Source: Ulvibacter sp. MAR_2010_11
GTDB lineage: Bacteria > Bacteroidota > Bacteroidia > Flavobacteriales > Flavobacteriaceae
DNA: 64,000 nucleotides
Direction: 5' to 3'
Assembly: GCF_002813135.1 (NCBI RefSeq)
Contig: NZ_PHTY01000001.1
Span: forward strand, 863,501-927,500
This document shows positions 45,117 to 57,170 of the stretch, piece by piece (the stretch's first letter is position 1; the number at the start of each line of letters is the position of its first letter). The position numbers and the translations under genes were made by a program. The notes under the pieces were generated by a model. That model had not been told where the DNA came from and did not search any database. It worked only from the letters and a program-made list of their open reading frames with translations.

Positions 45117-46655
45117 TTATTTTTGAAGCCAGGCTTTAAACGAAATACTCTCCTGTATTTTTTCTGAAATTTCAGAAATTGCGATACGTTCCTGCTCCAT
45201 GGTATCTCTGTACCTAATCGTTACCGTATTATCATCCTTAGTTTGATGGTCTACGGTAATACAGAAAGGCGTTCCTGCAGCATCTTGTCTGCGATATCTT
45301 CGGCCAACTGCATCTTTTTCATCATAACTCACATTGTAATCCCATTGTAGTTCGTCGATAATGGATTGCGCTATTTCCGGCAAGCCATCTTTCTTTACCA
45401 GGGGTAAAACCGCTGCTTTAACAGGTGCCAAAATAGAAGGAATTTTAAGGACAATCCGTGAGCTTCCATCCTCTAATGTTTCTTCCACCAACGAATGACT
45501 CAATACAGCAAGAAACATTCTGTCAAGACCAATGGAAGTTTCCACCACATAGGGAGTGTAGTTTTTGTTGAGCTCGGGATCGAAAAATTGTAATTTCTTT
45601 CCACTGAATTCTTCGTGTGCCTTTAAATCGAAATCGGTTCGGGAATGAATTCCTTCCAATTCCTTAAATCCGAAGGGAAAATTAAACTCTATATCGGCCG
45701 CGGCATTGGCGTAATGCGCCAATTTCTCGTGATCGTGAAAACGATAATTTTCTGCACCCATTCCTAAGGAAAGATGCCAATTGAGGCGGGTTTCCTTCCA
45801 GTATTCGTACCATTTCATTTCATCTCCGGGACGGACAAAAAACTGCATTTCCATTTGCTCGAACTCTCGCATCCGGAAGATAAACTGTCTCGCGACAATT
45901 TCATTTCGGAAAGCCTTTCCTGTTTGTGCAATTCCGAAGGGAATTTTCATACGTCCACTTTTTTGAACATTCAGAAAATTTACAAATATTCCCTGGGCTG
46001 TTTCAGGACGTAAATACAGGTCCATTGCACTATCTGCCGAAGCTCCCAGTTTGGTGCCAAACATTAGATTGAATTGTCGTACATCGGTCCAATTTTTGCT
46101 TCCTGTGTCCGGATCGGCAATCTCCAATTCTTCAATAAGCGCCTTTACATCGGCTAAATTTTCAGATTCGAGAGAACGTGCCATACGTTCCAGAATCGTC
46201 TTTTGTTCGGTTTTGTATCTAATTACGCGTTCGTTGGTTGCAACAAACTGTGCTTCATCAAAACTATCGCCAAATCGTTTTTTTGCCTTCTCAATTTCTT
46301 TTTCAGCTTTCTGGTTTAGTTTTTCGGCATAGTCTTCAATTAAGACATCGGCGCGATATCTCTTTTTAGAATCCTTATTATCAATTAAGGGGTCATTAAA
46401 CGCATCGACGTGACCGGAAGCCTTCCACGTAGTTGGATGCATTAAAATAGCGGCATCGATACCCACAATATTCTGATGCATATACACCATGCTGCGCCAC
46501 CAATACTCGCGTATGTTCTTTTTTAATTCTACTCCGTTTTGAGCATAATCGTACACGGCGCTAAGTCCGTCGTAAATTTCGCTGGATGCAAAGATATATC
46601 CATACTCTTTTGAATGGGAGATAACCTTCTTAAAATGATCTTCGTTGTTTGCCAT
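45117..46655 (-). CDS. glyS: Glycine--tRNA ligase (single-chain, class II)
   Basis: 512 residues, the dimeric single-chain type found in archaea, eukaryotes and some bacteria, not the two-subunit bacterial type. N-terminus KEYGYIFASSEIYDGLSAVYDY, then motif 1 around LRPETAQGIFVNF, motif 2 around FRNEIVARQFIFRMREFEQMEMQ, motif 3 near the SIGLDRMFLAVL segment, and an anticodon-binding domain at the C-terminus (about 410-512). A -7 box four bases from the ATG suggests a leaderless mRNA. Confidence 0.96.
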   Translation of the reverse strand: MANNEDHFKKVISHSKEYGYIFASSEIYDGLSAVYDYAQNGVELKKNIREYWWRSMVYMHQNIVGIDAAILMHPTTWKASGHVDAFNDPLIDNKDSKKRYRADVLIEDYAEKLNQKAEKEIEKAKKRFGDSFDEAQFVATNERVIRYKTEQKTILERMARSLESENLADVKALIEELEIADPDTGSKNWTDVRQFNLMFGTKLGASADSAMDLYLRPETAQGIFVNFLNVQKSGRMKIPFGIAQTGKAFRNEIVARQFIFRMREFEQMEMQFFVRPGDEMKWYEYWKETRLNWHLSLGMGAENYRFHDHEKLAHYANAAADIEFNFPFGFKELEGIHSRTDFDLKAHEEFSGKKLQFFDPELNKNYTPYVVETSIGLDRMFLAVLSHSLVEETLEDGSSRIVLKIPSILAPVKAAVLPLVKKDGLPEIAQSIIDELQWDYNVSYDEKDAVGRRYRRQDAAGTPFCITVDHQTKDDNTVTIRYRDTMEQERIAISEISEKIQESISFKAWLQK

Positions 46656-46659
46656 GGCG

Positions 46660-46667
46660 CAAAAATA
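46660..46667 (-). promoter_or_regulatory. -7 box directly before glyS
   Basis: TATTTTTG on the minus strand ends four bases before the glyS ATG. It overlaps the T tract of the preceding terminator, so it may be partly fortuitous. Confidence 0.35.
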
Positions 46668-46699
46668 AAAAAACCGCTACGATAACATCACAGCGGTTT
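46664..46699 (-). terminator. Terminator of the coiled-coil protein gene
   Basis: On the minus strand AAACCGCT pairs with AGCGGTTT across a 13-base loop, followed by seven T residues. It lies between the coiled-coil gene and glyS. Confidence 0.8.
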
Positions 46700-46720
46700 C
46701 ACTTTTTTAAATCATTTTTT

Positions 46721-47602
46721 TTATTTCAACTCCATCGTCGTAGTAGCAACTTGCTTTCCACCGTCGAATACATTGATAATATATCTACCTTCAATTAGGT
46801 CTTCTTCTTTGGCATCAACCAATACACATACGTCCAGTTCTTCATTTTCGTAGAAGACTTTAGTTGTAGCACTATAGTTAAGCACCTTGTCTTCTAGCTG
46901 AAGCCGTCCTTTTTCACCCAATAAATTATTCTTAGGATTAATTACCTGAATATAAAGAGTTCTGTCTCCTTTTTCAGCAATAGGATTAGGAGTCAATGTA
47001 AAACAAGATCTAACCTTGTCTGCACGACTGGAACGTCTTGTGTCTACAACTTTACCGCTGCTTCTTACAATCACAGCTTCACCACGAAGATCGATTGCAT
47101 TCACAATAGATCCTTTTTTAATGGTTTCTGCCATAGCAACGTTTTTCTGATTTACCGAATCTACTACCTTAATAGTATTGGTTAAAACCACATTGGTGCT
47201 GTCACGCTCAATAGCAAGCATTTGGTTAGCAGCTATTAAACTATCGGCTCTTTTAAACAATAATTTACGCTCAGCTTTTAGTCTTCCAACCTCAACCTTG
47301 TAGCGCTCAATTAAACCAATGTTAGCTTCCATTCCTTTAACCGAATCCAATAAAAGTTCAATTCGCTCGCGTGCTGCCAACAAATCTTTGTCCTTTAATT
47401 CGTTGTCTTGAATGATCTCATCGTAATTAGCAATAAGTTCTTCCAGTTCGTCTTGGATTTCTACTTTTTGTTTCTCAAGACCGGTTACCGTATTTTTACT
47501 ATCATTATATAGTGTTACGGTATACACGGCTAATGCGATTAACAATGCAGAAAGTACTCCAATTAATACTTTAAATTTTGTACTGTTATTCTCTGTACTC
47601 AT
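46721..47602 (-). CDS. Membrane-anchored coiled-coil protein
   Basis: 293 residues: a cytoplasmic tip, one membrane helix (about 11-28, VLIGVLSALLIALAVYTV), a long coiled coil (about 35-165), then a C-terminal beta-rich domain (about 165-293) with CFTLTPNPIAEKGDRTLYIQVINP and YIINVFDGGKQVATTTMELK. It is found, from memory, widely in Flavobacteriia near glyS and comF, without assigned function. It could be a cell-envelope scaffold; no enzyme motif is seen. Confidence 0.7.
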   Translation of the reverse strand: MSTENNSTKFKVLIGVLSALLIALAVYTVTLYNDSKNTVTGLEKQKVEIQDELEELIANYDEIIQDNELKDKDLLAARERIELLLDSVKGMEANIGLIERYKVEVGRLKAERKLLFKRADSLIAANQMLAIERDSTNVVLTNTIKVVDSVNQKNVAMAETIKKGSIVNAIDLRGEAVIVRSSGKVVDTRRSSRADKVRSCFTLTPNPIAEKGDRTLYIQVINPKNNLLGEKGRLQLEDKVLNYSATTKVFYENEELDVCVLVDAKEEDLIEGRYIINVFDGGKQVATTTMELK

Positions 47603-47702
47603 AATAGTTTTATGTTATAATAGATTTAGACTGCTAAAGTACTGCGAGATATCACACCGAAACGTTTACAAAATGGTAAAAAATGGAAAATTATATTAAA
47701 TT

Positions 47703-48365
47703 ATGTTAAATATCTTGTTTCCAAAGGTTTGTCCGAGTTGTAAAAACGTGCTGTTAAAAGCCGAAAAAACACTCTGTATGTCCTGTGTACACCGGCTTCC
47801 GCTAATTTGCCATCACCGAAATAACAACCCGGCCATGAAAAATATTTTTTATGGTCGGGTTGAGGTCGAAATGGCCACAGCTGTGCTTCAATTTCAAAAA
47901 AAAGGAATGACACAGGAAATTTTACACAATTTAAAGTACAAAGGACAAAAGGATATAAGTTCGTTCTTCGGGAAATGGCTGGGTGCCGAATTAGCCGAAA
48001 TTACTGCATATCAATCTATAGATTTGGTACTCCCGGTTCCGCTGCATAAACAAAAACTGAAGCAGAGAGGCTACAATCAAGTGAGTGGTTTTGGAAAGGA
48101 AATTGCAGCCGCACTTAACGTCCCTTTTCGGGAAGATATTTTACTGAAAATCTCCAAAACAAACTCACAGGTTTTTAAACAGCGACTTACACGATTTGAA
48201 GCTGAAGCAATATTTACGGTTCAAAAACCCGAAGCTGTGACCAATAAACATATCCTGTTGGTCGACGACATTGTGACAACCGGTGCTACACTGGAAAATT
48301 GTGCGCTTCAATTACTTCAAAACACAAATGCGAAATTGAGCCTCGCCACTATTGCCATCGCATAA
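47703..48365 (+). CDS. ComF family protein (phosphoribosyltransferase fold)
   Basis: 220 residues. N-terminal zinc-binding part with CPSC (15-18 region) and CMSC, then the PRT domain: LVLPVPLHKQKLKQRGYNQ and the PRPP loop ILLVDDIVTTGATLENC. The family takes part in DNA uptake (Bacillus ComF) or in unknown nucleotide-linked steps (E. coli GntX). Divergent from the coiled-coil gene. Confidence 0.92.
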   Translation: MLNILFPKVCPSCKNVLLKAEKTLCMSCVHRLPLICHHRNNNPAMKNIFYGRVEVEMATAVLQFQKKGMTQEILHNLKYKGQKDISSFFGKWLGAELAEITAYQSIDLVLPVPLHKQKLKQRGYNQVSGFGKEIAAALNVPFREDILLKISKTNSQVFKQRLTRFEAEAIFTVQKPEAVTNKHILLVDDIVTTGATLENCALQLLQNTNAKLSLATIAIA

Positions 48366-48372
48366 AAAACCC

Positions 48373-48380
48373 TATTTTTG
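48373..48380 (+). promoter_or_regulatory. -7 box of the Ig-like lipoprotein gene
   Basis: TATTTTTG, 21 bases before the GTG start at 48402. Confidence 0.55.
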
Positions 48381-48401
48381 TGATTCCGTAATTTCAACTT
48401 C

Positions 48402-50006
48402 GTGAAACACCGCTTATTATATATTCCAATCGCTGTATTGTTCTTGTTATCCTTTGTGGATTGTGCCAAAAAAGGGACTCCAACCGGCGGAAAAAAAGAT
48501 TCGATTCCTCCTGTAATCGTAAAAAGCGTTCCCGAAAATTTCAGCATTAACTTTACCGACACTGAAATTAGAATCTATTTCGATGAATATATTAAGCTGA
48601 AAAATCTGCAGACACATCTTATTATATCACCTCCCTTAAAGTATCCTCCTGTAATAACCCCGCTGAGCACTTCAAAGTTTATCAAAATTAAAATACTCGA
48701 CACACTGCTTCCAAATACAACCTATTCAATCAATTTTGGGCAAAGTATTGTCGATAACAATGAAGAAAATGCGTACGACTATTTTAAATACGTGTTCTCC
48801 ACGGGTAGCTATATTGATAGTTTAAAACTTTCCGGAAAGCTGAATGACGCCCTGCTATTACGCCCTGAAACTCCAACAACTGTCATGCTGTACGAGGTAA
48901 ATGAGGCGTTTAAGGATTCCTTAATTTTTTCTGAAAAACCTATGTACATCACTACCACCAGAGATAGTACCAGCACTTTCGAGCTCACCAATTTAAAGGA
49001 AGGAAAGTATTTATTGGTAGCGCTGAAAGAACAATCAAACGATTATACATTTCAACCTAAAACCGATAAAATTGGCTTTGTAAACGAGCTAATCACCTTA
49101 CCAACCGACAGCACCTATACTGTTTCATTATTCAATGAGACTCCCGATTACAAAATTGGCAGACCTAAACATACTTCAAAAAACCATATTGTATTCGGAT
49201 TTGAAGGCGACCCGGAAGCATTGGACATTGAACTACTGTCTAATGTGCCGGAAGGTTTTTCGGGGAAAACATATCGAGATAGTAAAAGTGATACGCTTCA
49301 TTATTGGTTTAAACCCACGGTCGAAAATGATTCTTTAGCGTTTGTTGTGAGACATCCTAAAAGTACCGACACCTTAAATGTTCGGATGCGAAATCTGTAC
49401 AAAGATTCATTATCGGTTAAGTCGCTTAGCTCCGGGACATTAGTGCTTCGGGATACTCTAAAATTAGGCTCAAACACTCCCTTGATTGCTATCGATTCTG
49501 AAAAAATTAAAGTCACCGATAAAGATACAGTGGCAATTCCGGCGACAGCCAAGCTAAACTTCAACTACAATATTGTTGAAATCTTTTTTCCGAAAAAAGA
49601 AGAACAAACCTATAAAGTACAATTGCTTCCGGGGGCGATAACCGATTTCTATGAAAAGCAAAACGACACTTTAAACTATGGAGTGAGAACCAAAACAACT
49701 TCAGATTACGGAACCATTTCACTTACATTAAGTACATCAAAATCTGAAGCCTTACTGGTTCAATTAGTAGATAGTAAGTTTAAAATTGTTGCCGAAAAAC
49801 GAGTGGCAGCGACAAACAAGGCGTATTTCGATTATGTTTCCCCCGGAACCTACTATATTCGGGTTGTTTTTGACGCAAACAACAACGGAATCTGGGATAC
49901 CGGTAATTTTTTAAGACGTTTACAACCCGAAAAGATTGTTTATTATCCCGCAAAAATAGAAATGCTGGCCAATTGGAGTCTAAACGAAACTTTTAAGTTA
50001 GACTAA
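48402..50006 (+). CDS. Ig-like domain lipoprotein (SbsA/Big_5 type)
   Basis: 534 residues from a GTG start. Lipoprotein signal ending LLSFVDC (Cys21), then AKKGTPTGGKKDSIPP. An SbsA/Big_5 Ig-like domain follows (about 35-130, PPVIVKSVPENFSINFTDTEIRIYFDEYI and LPNTTYSINFG). Further beta domains of about 100 residues fill the rest, ending in a segment with VVFDANNNGIWDTGNFL, a short Asp-rich calcium-type loop. It is common in Flavobacteriia at this position; function unknown. Its 3' end overlaps the omega-amidase-like gene by 14 bases tail to tail. Confidence 0.82.
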   Translation: MKHRLLYIPIAVLFLLSFVDCAKKGTPTGGKKDSIPPVIVKSVPENFSINFTDTEIRIYFDEYIKLKNLQTHLIISPPLKYPPVITPLSTSKFIKIKILDTLLPNTTYSINFGQSIVDNNEENAYDYFKYVFSTGSYIDSLKLSGKLNDALLLRPETPTTVMLYEVNEAFKDSLIFSEKPMYITTTRDSTSTFELTNLKEGKYLLVALKEQSNDYTFQPKTDKIGFVNELITLPTDSTYTVSLFNETPDYKIGRPKHTSKNHIVFGFEGDPEALDIELLSNVPEGFSGKTYRDSKSDTLHYWFKPTVENDSLAFVVRHPKSTDTLNVRMRNLYKDSLSVKSLSSGTLVLRDTLKLGSNTPLIAIDSEKIKVTDKDTVAIPATAKLNFNYNIVEIFFPKKEEQTYKVQLLPGAITDFYEKQNDTLNYGVRTKTTSDYGTISLTLSTSKSEALLVQLVDSKFKIVAEKRVAATNKAYFDYVSPGTYYIRVVFDANNNGIWDTGNFLRRLQPEKIVYYPAKIEMLANWSLNETFKLD

Positions 50007-50772
50007 ACGTATCGCGGTCGTTTAAAAACTGAAGATGTTCACGATTGGATAGAATATGTTCCTTTTCCAGAATAACCGTTTCTACAAATTCCTTTTCGAA
50101 GTCCGGCGTTGAGATTTGTGCTCCCAACACATCGTACACCGCCGAGTGCCCCACATATTCATGACCGTTACCGTCCAATCCCACTCGATTTACTCCAATG
50201 CAATAACTCATGTTCTCAATGGCACGGGCTTTTAGCAAGGTATCCCAGGCAACAATCCGTTTTACAGGCCAATTTGCAACATACAACAAGACATCGTATG
50301 CTTCGGTGTTACGCGCCCAAACCGGAAACCGAAGATCATAACAAATTAAAGGGCAAATTTTAAATCCTTTATAGTTAATAATACATTTTTCAACTCCCGC
50401 AGAATAGACTTTATCTTCACCTGCCAACGTAAATGTGTGGCGTTTGTCGTAGGAAGTAAAAGAGCTGTCGGGGAAAACAAAAAACAACCGATTGTAATAA
50501 TTTCCCGCTTCAGAAATAATAAGACTTCCCGTTATGGCTGTATTGTGTTTTTTAGCTTCAGCAATCATCCATTGAACTGTTGGTCCGTTGGTTTCTTCTG
50601 AAAGTCGCTCGGCATGCATCGAAAAACCTGTGGTAAACATTTCGGGAAGCACGATCAGGTCGGTTTTTTCTGAAATTGAATTGAATTTTTCTGAAAATAG
50701 TTTCCGATTCGCTACGGGGTTTTCCCAGTGCAAATGACTTTGAATACTCGTAACTGAAAGTTTCTCTTTCAT
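49993..50772 (-). CDS. Nitrilase-family amidohydrolase, probable omega-amidase
   Basis: 259 residues of the carbon-nitrogen hydrolase family. The Glu-Lys-Cys triad is seen in VLPEMFTTGF (Glu), YDKRHTF (Lys) and PLICYDLRFP (Cys); this set is typical of omega-amidase (YafV/Nit2), which deamidates alpha-ketoglutaramate formed by glutamine transaminases. The aminotransferase gene on the same strand, three genes upstream, is a likely partner. It begins directly after the ankyrin gene stop, so it shares that transcript. Confidence 0.88.
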   Translation of the reverse strand: MKEKLSVTSIQSHLHWENPVANRKLFSEKFNSISEKTDLIVLPEMFTTGFSMHAERLSEETNGPTVQWMIAEAKKHNTAITGSLIISEAGNYYNRLFFVFPDSSFTSYDKRHTFTLAGEDKVYSAGVEKCIINYKGFKICPLICYDLRFPVWARNTEAYDVLLYVANWPVKRIVAWDTLLKARAIENMSYCIGVNRVGLDGNGHEYVGHSAVYDVLGAQISTPDFEKEFVETVILEKEHILSNREHLQFLNDRDTFSLT

Positions 50773-51237
50773 TTATTGATTTTCCAGAATTTGAATAATT
50801 TCTTTTGTTCCCTGCATTTGGGCGTGCATTAATGCCGTATTCCCTTTGTCATCCTTTATTTTTGGATCGGCTCCGTGCTTCAGTAATACATTTACAATAT
50901 CCTTTTTTGCAAAAGTAGCAGCGAAAATTAGTGCTGTTGCACCGTTGTAATTGGTGCTGTTTACATTGGCGCCTTTGTCGATAAGCAATTGTACAATGGA
51001 AAGAAACCCTTTAAAACAAACCCCCATGAGAGCAGTATTACCCGATGCATCTTTGGCGTCGATGTCCTGAGGGTGTTTCAGAATTTCTTCGGTAATATCG
51101 CCATAGCCATAATAGGTCGACAATAGCAGCGGCGTAGACCCTCGCATATCCTTTTCTTTTACCAAATCGGGCTGTTGCGATAGCAATGACGTTACCGTTT
51201 CTAAGTCGTTTGATCTTATAGCATCAAAAAGTAGCAT
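50773..51237 (-). CDS. Ankyrin-repeat protein next to katG
   Basis: 154 residues, four or five ankyrin repeats with the pattern G.TALMxA...G...IVQLLIDKGANVN (about 32-150), no signal peptide. Ankyrin proteins encoded beside catalases (for example AnkB with KatB in Pseudomonas) are needed for full catalase activity; a similar role with KatG is plausible. It follows katG after 45 bases on the same strand. Confidence 0.88.
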   Translation of the reverse strand: MLLFDAIRSNDLETVTSLLSQQPDLVKEKDMRGSTPLLLSTYYGYGDITEEILKHPQDIDAKDASGNTALMGVCFKGFLSIVQLLIDKGANVNSTNYNGATALIFAATFAKKDIVNVLLKHGADPKIKDDKGNTALMHAQMQGTKEIIQILENQ

Positions 51238-51282
51238 TCTGTATTTTAAAGTTTATAAATTCTGAAACCCTCGCTTTCGCTT

Positions 51283-53538
<2,256 letters not shown>

Positions 53539-53674
53539 TTAATCTATACAAGGCTAAATTTACCAATAACAAACTGCAAAGCCTAATACTTTAAATTGTA
53601 TGTTTTAATTTAAGAATTGATAAAATTGATAGTACGTAGTTCCGACTATATAAATAAATTATTTAAGCAGTCAT

Positions 53675-54814
53675 TTAGATGGTGCGCAAAATAGCCGCAG
53701 CGGCTTTGAGGGTTGTTTCGGTTTTCGCAAAACACACTCTTATTTGTTTAAAATCTTCCTTGTTTTCGTTGAATACTGAAGTGGGAATGGTCGCTATTTT
53801 ATTTTCTTTGGTAAGACGTTCAGCAAATGCGATATCGCTTTCCGAAGAAATACCTGAAAAATCCAACAACTGAAAATAAGTTCCTCTCGAGGGAATCATT
53901 GTAAATCTTGTATCCTTTAAAAGATCAAGAAAATAATCCCGTTTTTGCTGGTAAAAAGAAGCCAGCCCCAGATAGTTATCTGGATGGCCAAGATAGGTTG
54001 CCAATGCTTTCTGAATAGGATGATTTACACAAAAAACATTGTATTGGTGAACCTTCCGAAATTCGCTTGAAAGCGCTTCGGGTGCAAGACAGTATCCTAT
54101 TTTCCAACCTGTATTATGAAATGTTTTTCCGAAGGAAGCGGTAATAAAACTTCGCTTCGCCAGTTCGGGAAACCTGGCGGCACTTTGATGTAGGTTTCCG
54201 TCAAAAATAATATGCTCATATACCTCATCACTTATTACCAACAGATCGTGCTTGACGGCTAAGCGTTCCAACTGCTTCATATCATTTTCAGAGAAAAGCA
54301 TCCCACTGGGATTATGTGGAGAATTGACAATAATAAGTTTTGTCTTTGTCGTGATTTTTTGTGCAACTTCTTCCCAATTAGGGGCAAATAGGGGTGCCTG
54401 AAGCTGAACGGGTATCGTAATCCCTCCAAAAAGTTGAATGGCCGGTTGGTAACAATCGTAGGCCGGGGTGAAAATTAGGACTTCATCACCTATCTTAATG
54501 GTAGCCGCTATTGCTGTAAAAATAGCCTGTGTTGCTCCGGCTGTTATTGTAATTTCTGAAGCGGGATTGTAGGTCCTACCATAAGCTGTTGCCACTTTTA
54601 TTGAAACTTCCTCCCGCAGCATCATATCTCCTGCCATGGGTGCATACTGGTTATGTCCCTCTTTCATAGCTTTCGAAACCAATTCGATGAGCAGAGGATC
54701 ACTATCAAAATCGGGAAAACCTTGTGAGAGATTTATGGCATTATGCTCTGCCGCCATCTTACTCATAATGGTAAATATCGAGGTGGTAACATCGGGAAGT
54801 TTTGAAATAATCAT
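53675..54814 (-). CDS. PLP-dependent aminotransferase, methionine/glutamine aminotransferase type
   Basis: 379 residues, class I aminotransferase close to YbdL and kynurenine aminotransferase/glutamine transaminase K. Motifs: INLSQGFPDFD, NQYAPMAGDMMLRE, PHNPSG, SDEVYEHIIFDG (Asp, Tyr) and the PLP-lysine region ITASFGKTFHNTGWKIGY. Likely job: transamination of methionine or glutamine, with 2-oxo acids as acceptors; the omega-amidase-like gene downstream fits the glutamine transaminase/omega-amidase pathway. It is transcribed toward katG and divergent from the hybrid kinase gene. Confidence 0.9.
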   Translation of the reverse strand: MIISKLPDVTTSIFTIMSKMAAEHNAINLSQGFPDFDSDPLLIELVSKAMKEGHNQYAPMAGDMMLREEVSIKVATAYGRTYNPASEITITAGATQAIFTAIAATIKIGDEVLIFTPAYDCYQPAIQLFGGITIPVQLQAPLFAPNWEEVAQKITTKTKLIIVNSPHNPSGMLFSENDMKQLERLAVKHDLLVISDEVYEHIIFDGNLHQSAARFPELAKRSFITASFGKTFHNTGWKIGYCLAPEALSSEFRKVHQYNVFCVNHPIQKALATYLGHPDNYLGLASFYQQKRDYFLDLLKDTRFTMIPSRGTYFQLLDFSGISSESDIAFAERLTKENKIATIPTSVFNENKEDFKQIRVCFAKTETTLKAAAAILRTI

Positions 54815-54919
54815 GGTGAGGTCTTAAGTAAGTGATTCATATACAGCATGTCATTATCTGATTTTTTATAAGAATTGTAAGAAAAAACGTATATTGCCTT
54901 CCCCAAATGTACTTAACCA

Positions 54920-57169
54920 ATGAAGAAATATTATTATTTCTTGTTGTTTTCTATGTCTCTATTCCCTGCTAGTGGACAAAATACTTTGTTTTTATCGGGA
55001 GGAGAGGACACAAAAACACCTCAAAAGAAGGTGCTTTTTCAGAAGCTAATGGACTCATCAATAGTTCATTACAACAATGGAGATTACCGAAAAGATCTTG
55101 CCTTAAATTTTAAGCTGTTAAAATTGGCATTCGAAATAGATGAGCCATACTATATTCACAAGGGGTATCGAAATCTGGCGTACGACTATCTGGTTCTGGG
55201 CGACACTTTGTTGGCCAAAGAAAGTTTCAACAAATCTGAGCAACAAGCAAGGCTATCTAATAATGATACCGCGACCGCACTCACCTATATGGATTTGGCT
55301 AATATTTATTCCGTAAATAGAGATAGTATTGCGAAGGCATTCGACTATCACGATAAATCCATCAAACTTTTTGAAACCATAAAAGATTCGGTAGGATTGG
55401 CCAAAGCCCATTATAATTTGATACTCACTGCTATTGAAAACAAGGAATTTAATACAGCCTATACACATATTATTAAGGCGAGAAAGTTTATTAATCATGG
55501 TGATCCTGCATATTCAGCGGCCTTAGATAACTTAATGGGGCAATACCATTATCTGAAGGAAAATTTTGAAACGGCCAATTTGTATTTCAGAAAGGCTATT
55601 ACAGCTGCCGAAATAGAAGGCCATGTGTTGGTGTTGGAGGAGGCCTATTACGATTATAGTGAGAGTTTATTTGCACAGAAAAATTATAAGGCTGCCTTCG
55701 ATGCAAAAACGAAATATGAAGAATATCTTAGTATCAATCAGCAGAAGATAATATCCAGTGATGTTGAATCCATCTCTGCCAGTTATCAGGTAGAAGAATA
55801 CCGAAAAGATGTAGCGGAAGCCGAAACTCAGTATCAACTTCAAAACGAAATCATAAATAGCAAGAGCAGACTAAACACGATTTTAATCATTGGCCTTTCT
55901 TGTTTTCTAATACTATTTGTCACCTTGTTTTTTGCCTACAGAAATAGAAAACATCTGGTAAAAGAGCTAAAATTTAAAAATAAAGAATATCTCAGAGCCA
56001 AAGAGGAGACCGAAAGGTTATCCAAGGCCAAAGGGAAGTTCTTTTCTACTGTAAGTCATGAATTGCGCACCCCACTGTATGGTGTTATTGGATTAACGAC
56101 AATCCTCCTTGAAGACAAATCGCTCAAGAGTCATTTAAATGATTTGAAATCACTAAAGTTTTCGGCAGATTATCTGCTTGCGTTAATAAACGATGTGCTT
56201 CAGATAAATAAAATAGACTCCAATACCATCGAAAACGAGCAAACAACATTCAGTTTGAGAGAACTTACTAAAAAGATTGTATCGTCCTTCGAGTATATGC
56301 GTATTCAAAACAACAATGAAATACACATTCATATATCCGATTCGGTGCCGGAGTTTATTCACGGGAACTCGGTGCGATTGTCGCAGGTTTTAATGAATTT
56401 AATAGGAAATGCCTGTAAGTTTACTGAAGACGGAAATATTTATATTATTGCCGAAACCACCAAAAATACCCCGGACAAAACTGCTATAAAATTCTATATT
56501 CGAGATACCGGAATGGGAATTCCATACGAAAAACAACAAAATATCTTCGAAGAATTTTCACAGTTAGACAATCACAACTACAAATATCAAGGTACCGGAC
56601 TGGGTCTTCCCATTGTGAAAAAGCTACTACAACTGGACAATGCCGATATCACATTAAAAAGTGATCCGGGTAAGGGGTCTTTGTTCTCTTTCACCCTCGA
56701 ATACGATGTCGTTGCTGAAAAACAAAACTCCGAAATTCCTGTGTTTTTAGACACTTCGTTGCTAAAAGGTAAAAAGATTCTTGTAGCCGAAGACAACCGA
56801 ATTAACCAAACTGTTACCAAAAAGATTCTGGAGAAAAATGACATGAGTTGTGTGATTGCTGAAAATGGTGCCATCGCAGTAGAAAAAGCACAATCTGAAG
56901 TGTTCGACCTTATTTTAATGGATATAAACATGCCTGTAATGAATGGTATTTCGGCGGCAAATCAAATTAGGACTTTCAATGCTACTGTCCCAATTCTAGC
57001 GTTAACAGCAGTTGAAATTGAGGAAATACGTCAGAACATTTTCGAATCGGGGATGAACGATATCATCGTAAAGCCCTACGATGTTACCAAATTTATACAA
57101 ACGCTTTCAAAAAATCTATCTGAAACACCCAAAGTTCAAGACAAGGTTATAAAGCTACGCGCTATTTAA
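54920..57169 (+). CDS. TPR hybrid sensor histidine kinase
   Basis: 749 residues: signal peptide (MKKYYYFLLFSMSLFPASG), TPR sensor domain (about 40-270), one membrane helix (LNTILIIGLSCFLILFVTLFFAY), HisKA with His380 (STVSHELRTPL), HATPase_c (NLIGNACKFT, RDTGMGIP, GTGLGLPIVKKL), and a C-terminal receiver with phospho-acceptor Asp668 (LILMDINMP). There is no output domain or HPt domain, so the signal must pass to another protein or be internal. It is not closely related to the HisKA_3 kinases at 26-32 kb. It ends one base from the sdhB stop. Confidence 0.93.
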   Translation: MKKYYYFLLFSMSLFPASGQNTLFLSGGEDTKTPQKKVLFQKLMDSSIVHYNNGDYRKDLALNFKLLKLAFEIDEPYYIHKGYRNLAYDYLVLGDTLLAKESFNKSEQQARLSNNDTATALTYMDLANIYSVNRDSIAKAFDYHDKSIKLFETIKDSVGLAKAHYNLILTAIENKEFNTAYTHIIKARKFINHGDPAYSAALDNLMGQYHYLKENFETANLYFRKAITAAEIEGHVLVLEEAYYDYSESLFAQKNYKAAFDAKTKYEEYLSINQQKIISSDVESISASYQVEEYRKDVAEAETQYQLQNEIINSKSRLNTILIIGLSCFLILFVTLFFAYRNRKHLVKELKFKNKEYLRAKEETERLSKAKGKFFSTVSHELRTPLYGVIGLTTILLEDKSLKSHLNDLKSLKFSADYLLALINDVLQINKIDSNTIENEQTTFSLRELTKKIVSSFEYMRIQNNNEIHIHISDSVPEFIHGNSVRLSQVLMNLIGNACKFTEDGNIYIIAETTKNTPDKTAIKFYIRDTGMGIPYEKQQNIFEEFSQLDNHNYKYQGTGLGLPIVKKLLQLDNADITLKSDPGKGSLFSFTLEYDVVAEKQNSEIPVFLDTSLLKGKKILVAEDNRINQTVTKKILEKNDMSCVIAENGAIAVEKAQSEVFDLILMDINMPVMNGISAANQIRTFNATVPILALTAVEIEEIRQNIFESGMNDIIVKPYDVTKFIQTLSKNLSETPKVQDKVIKLRAI

Positions 57170-57170
57170 A

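Noticed and set aside
53633-53638. TACGTA near katG as a third site of the ACGTA regulon
   Set aside because: Only one box; no partner boxes at 10 or 21 bases and no TATATTTA at the right distance.
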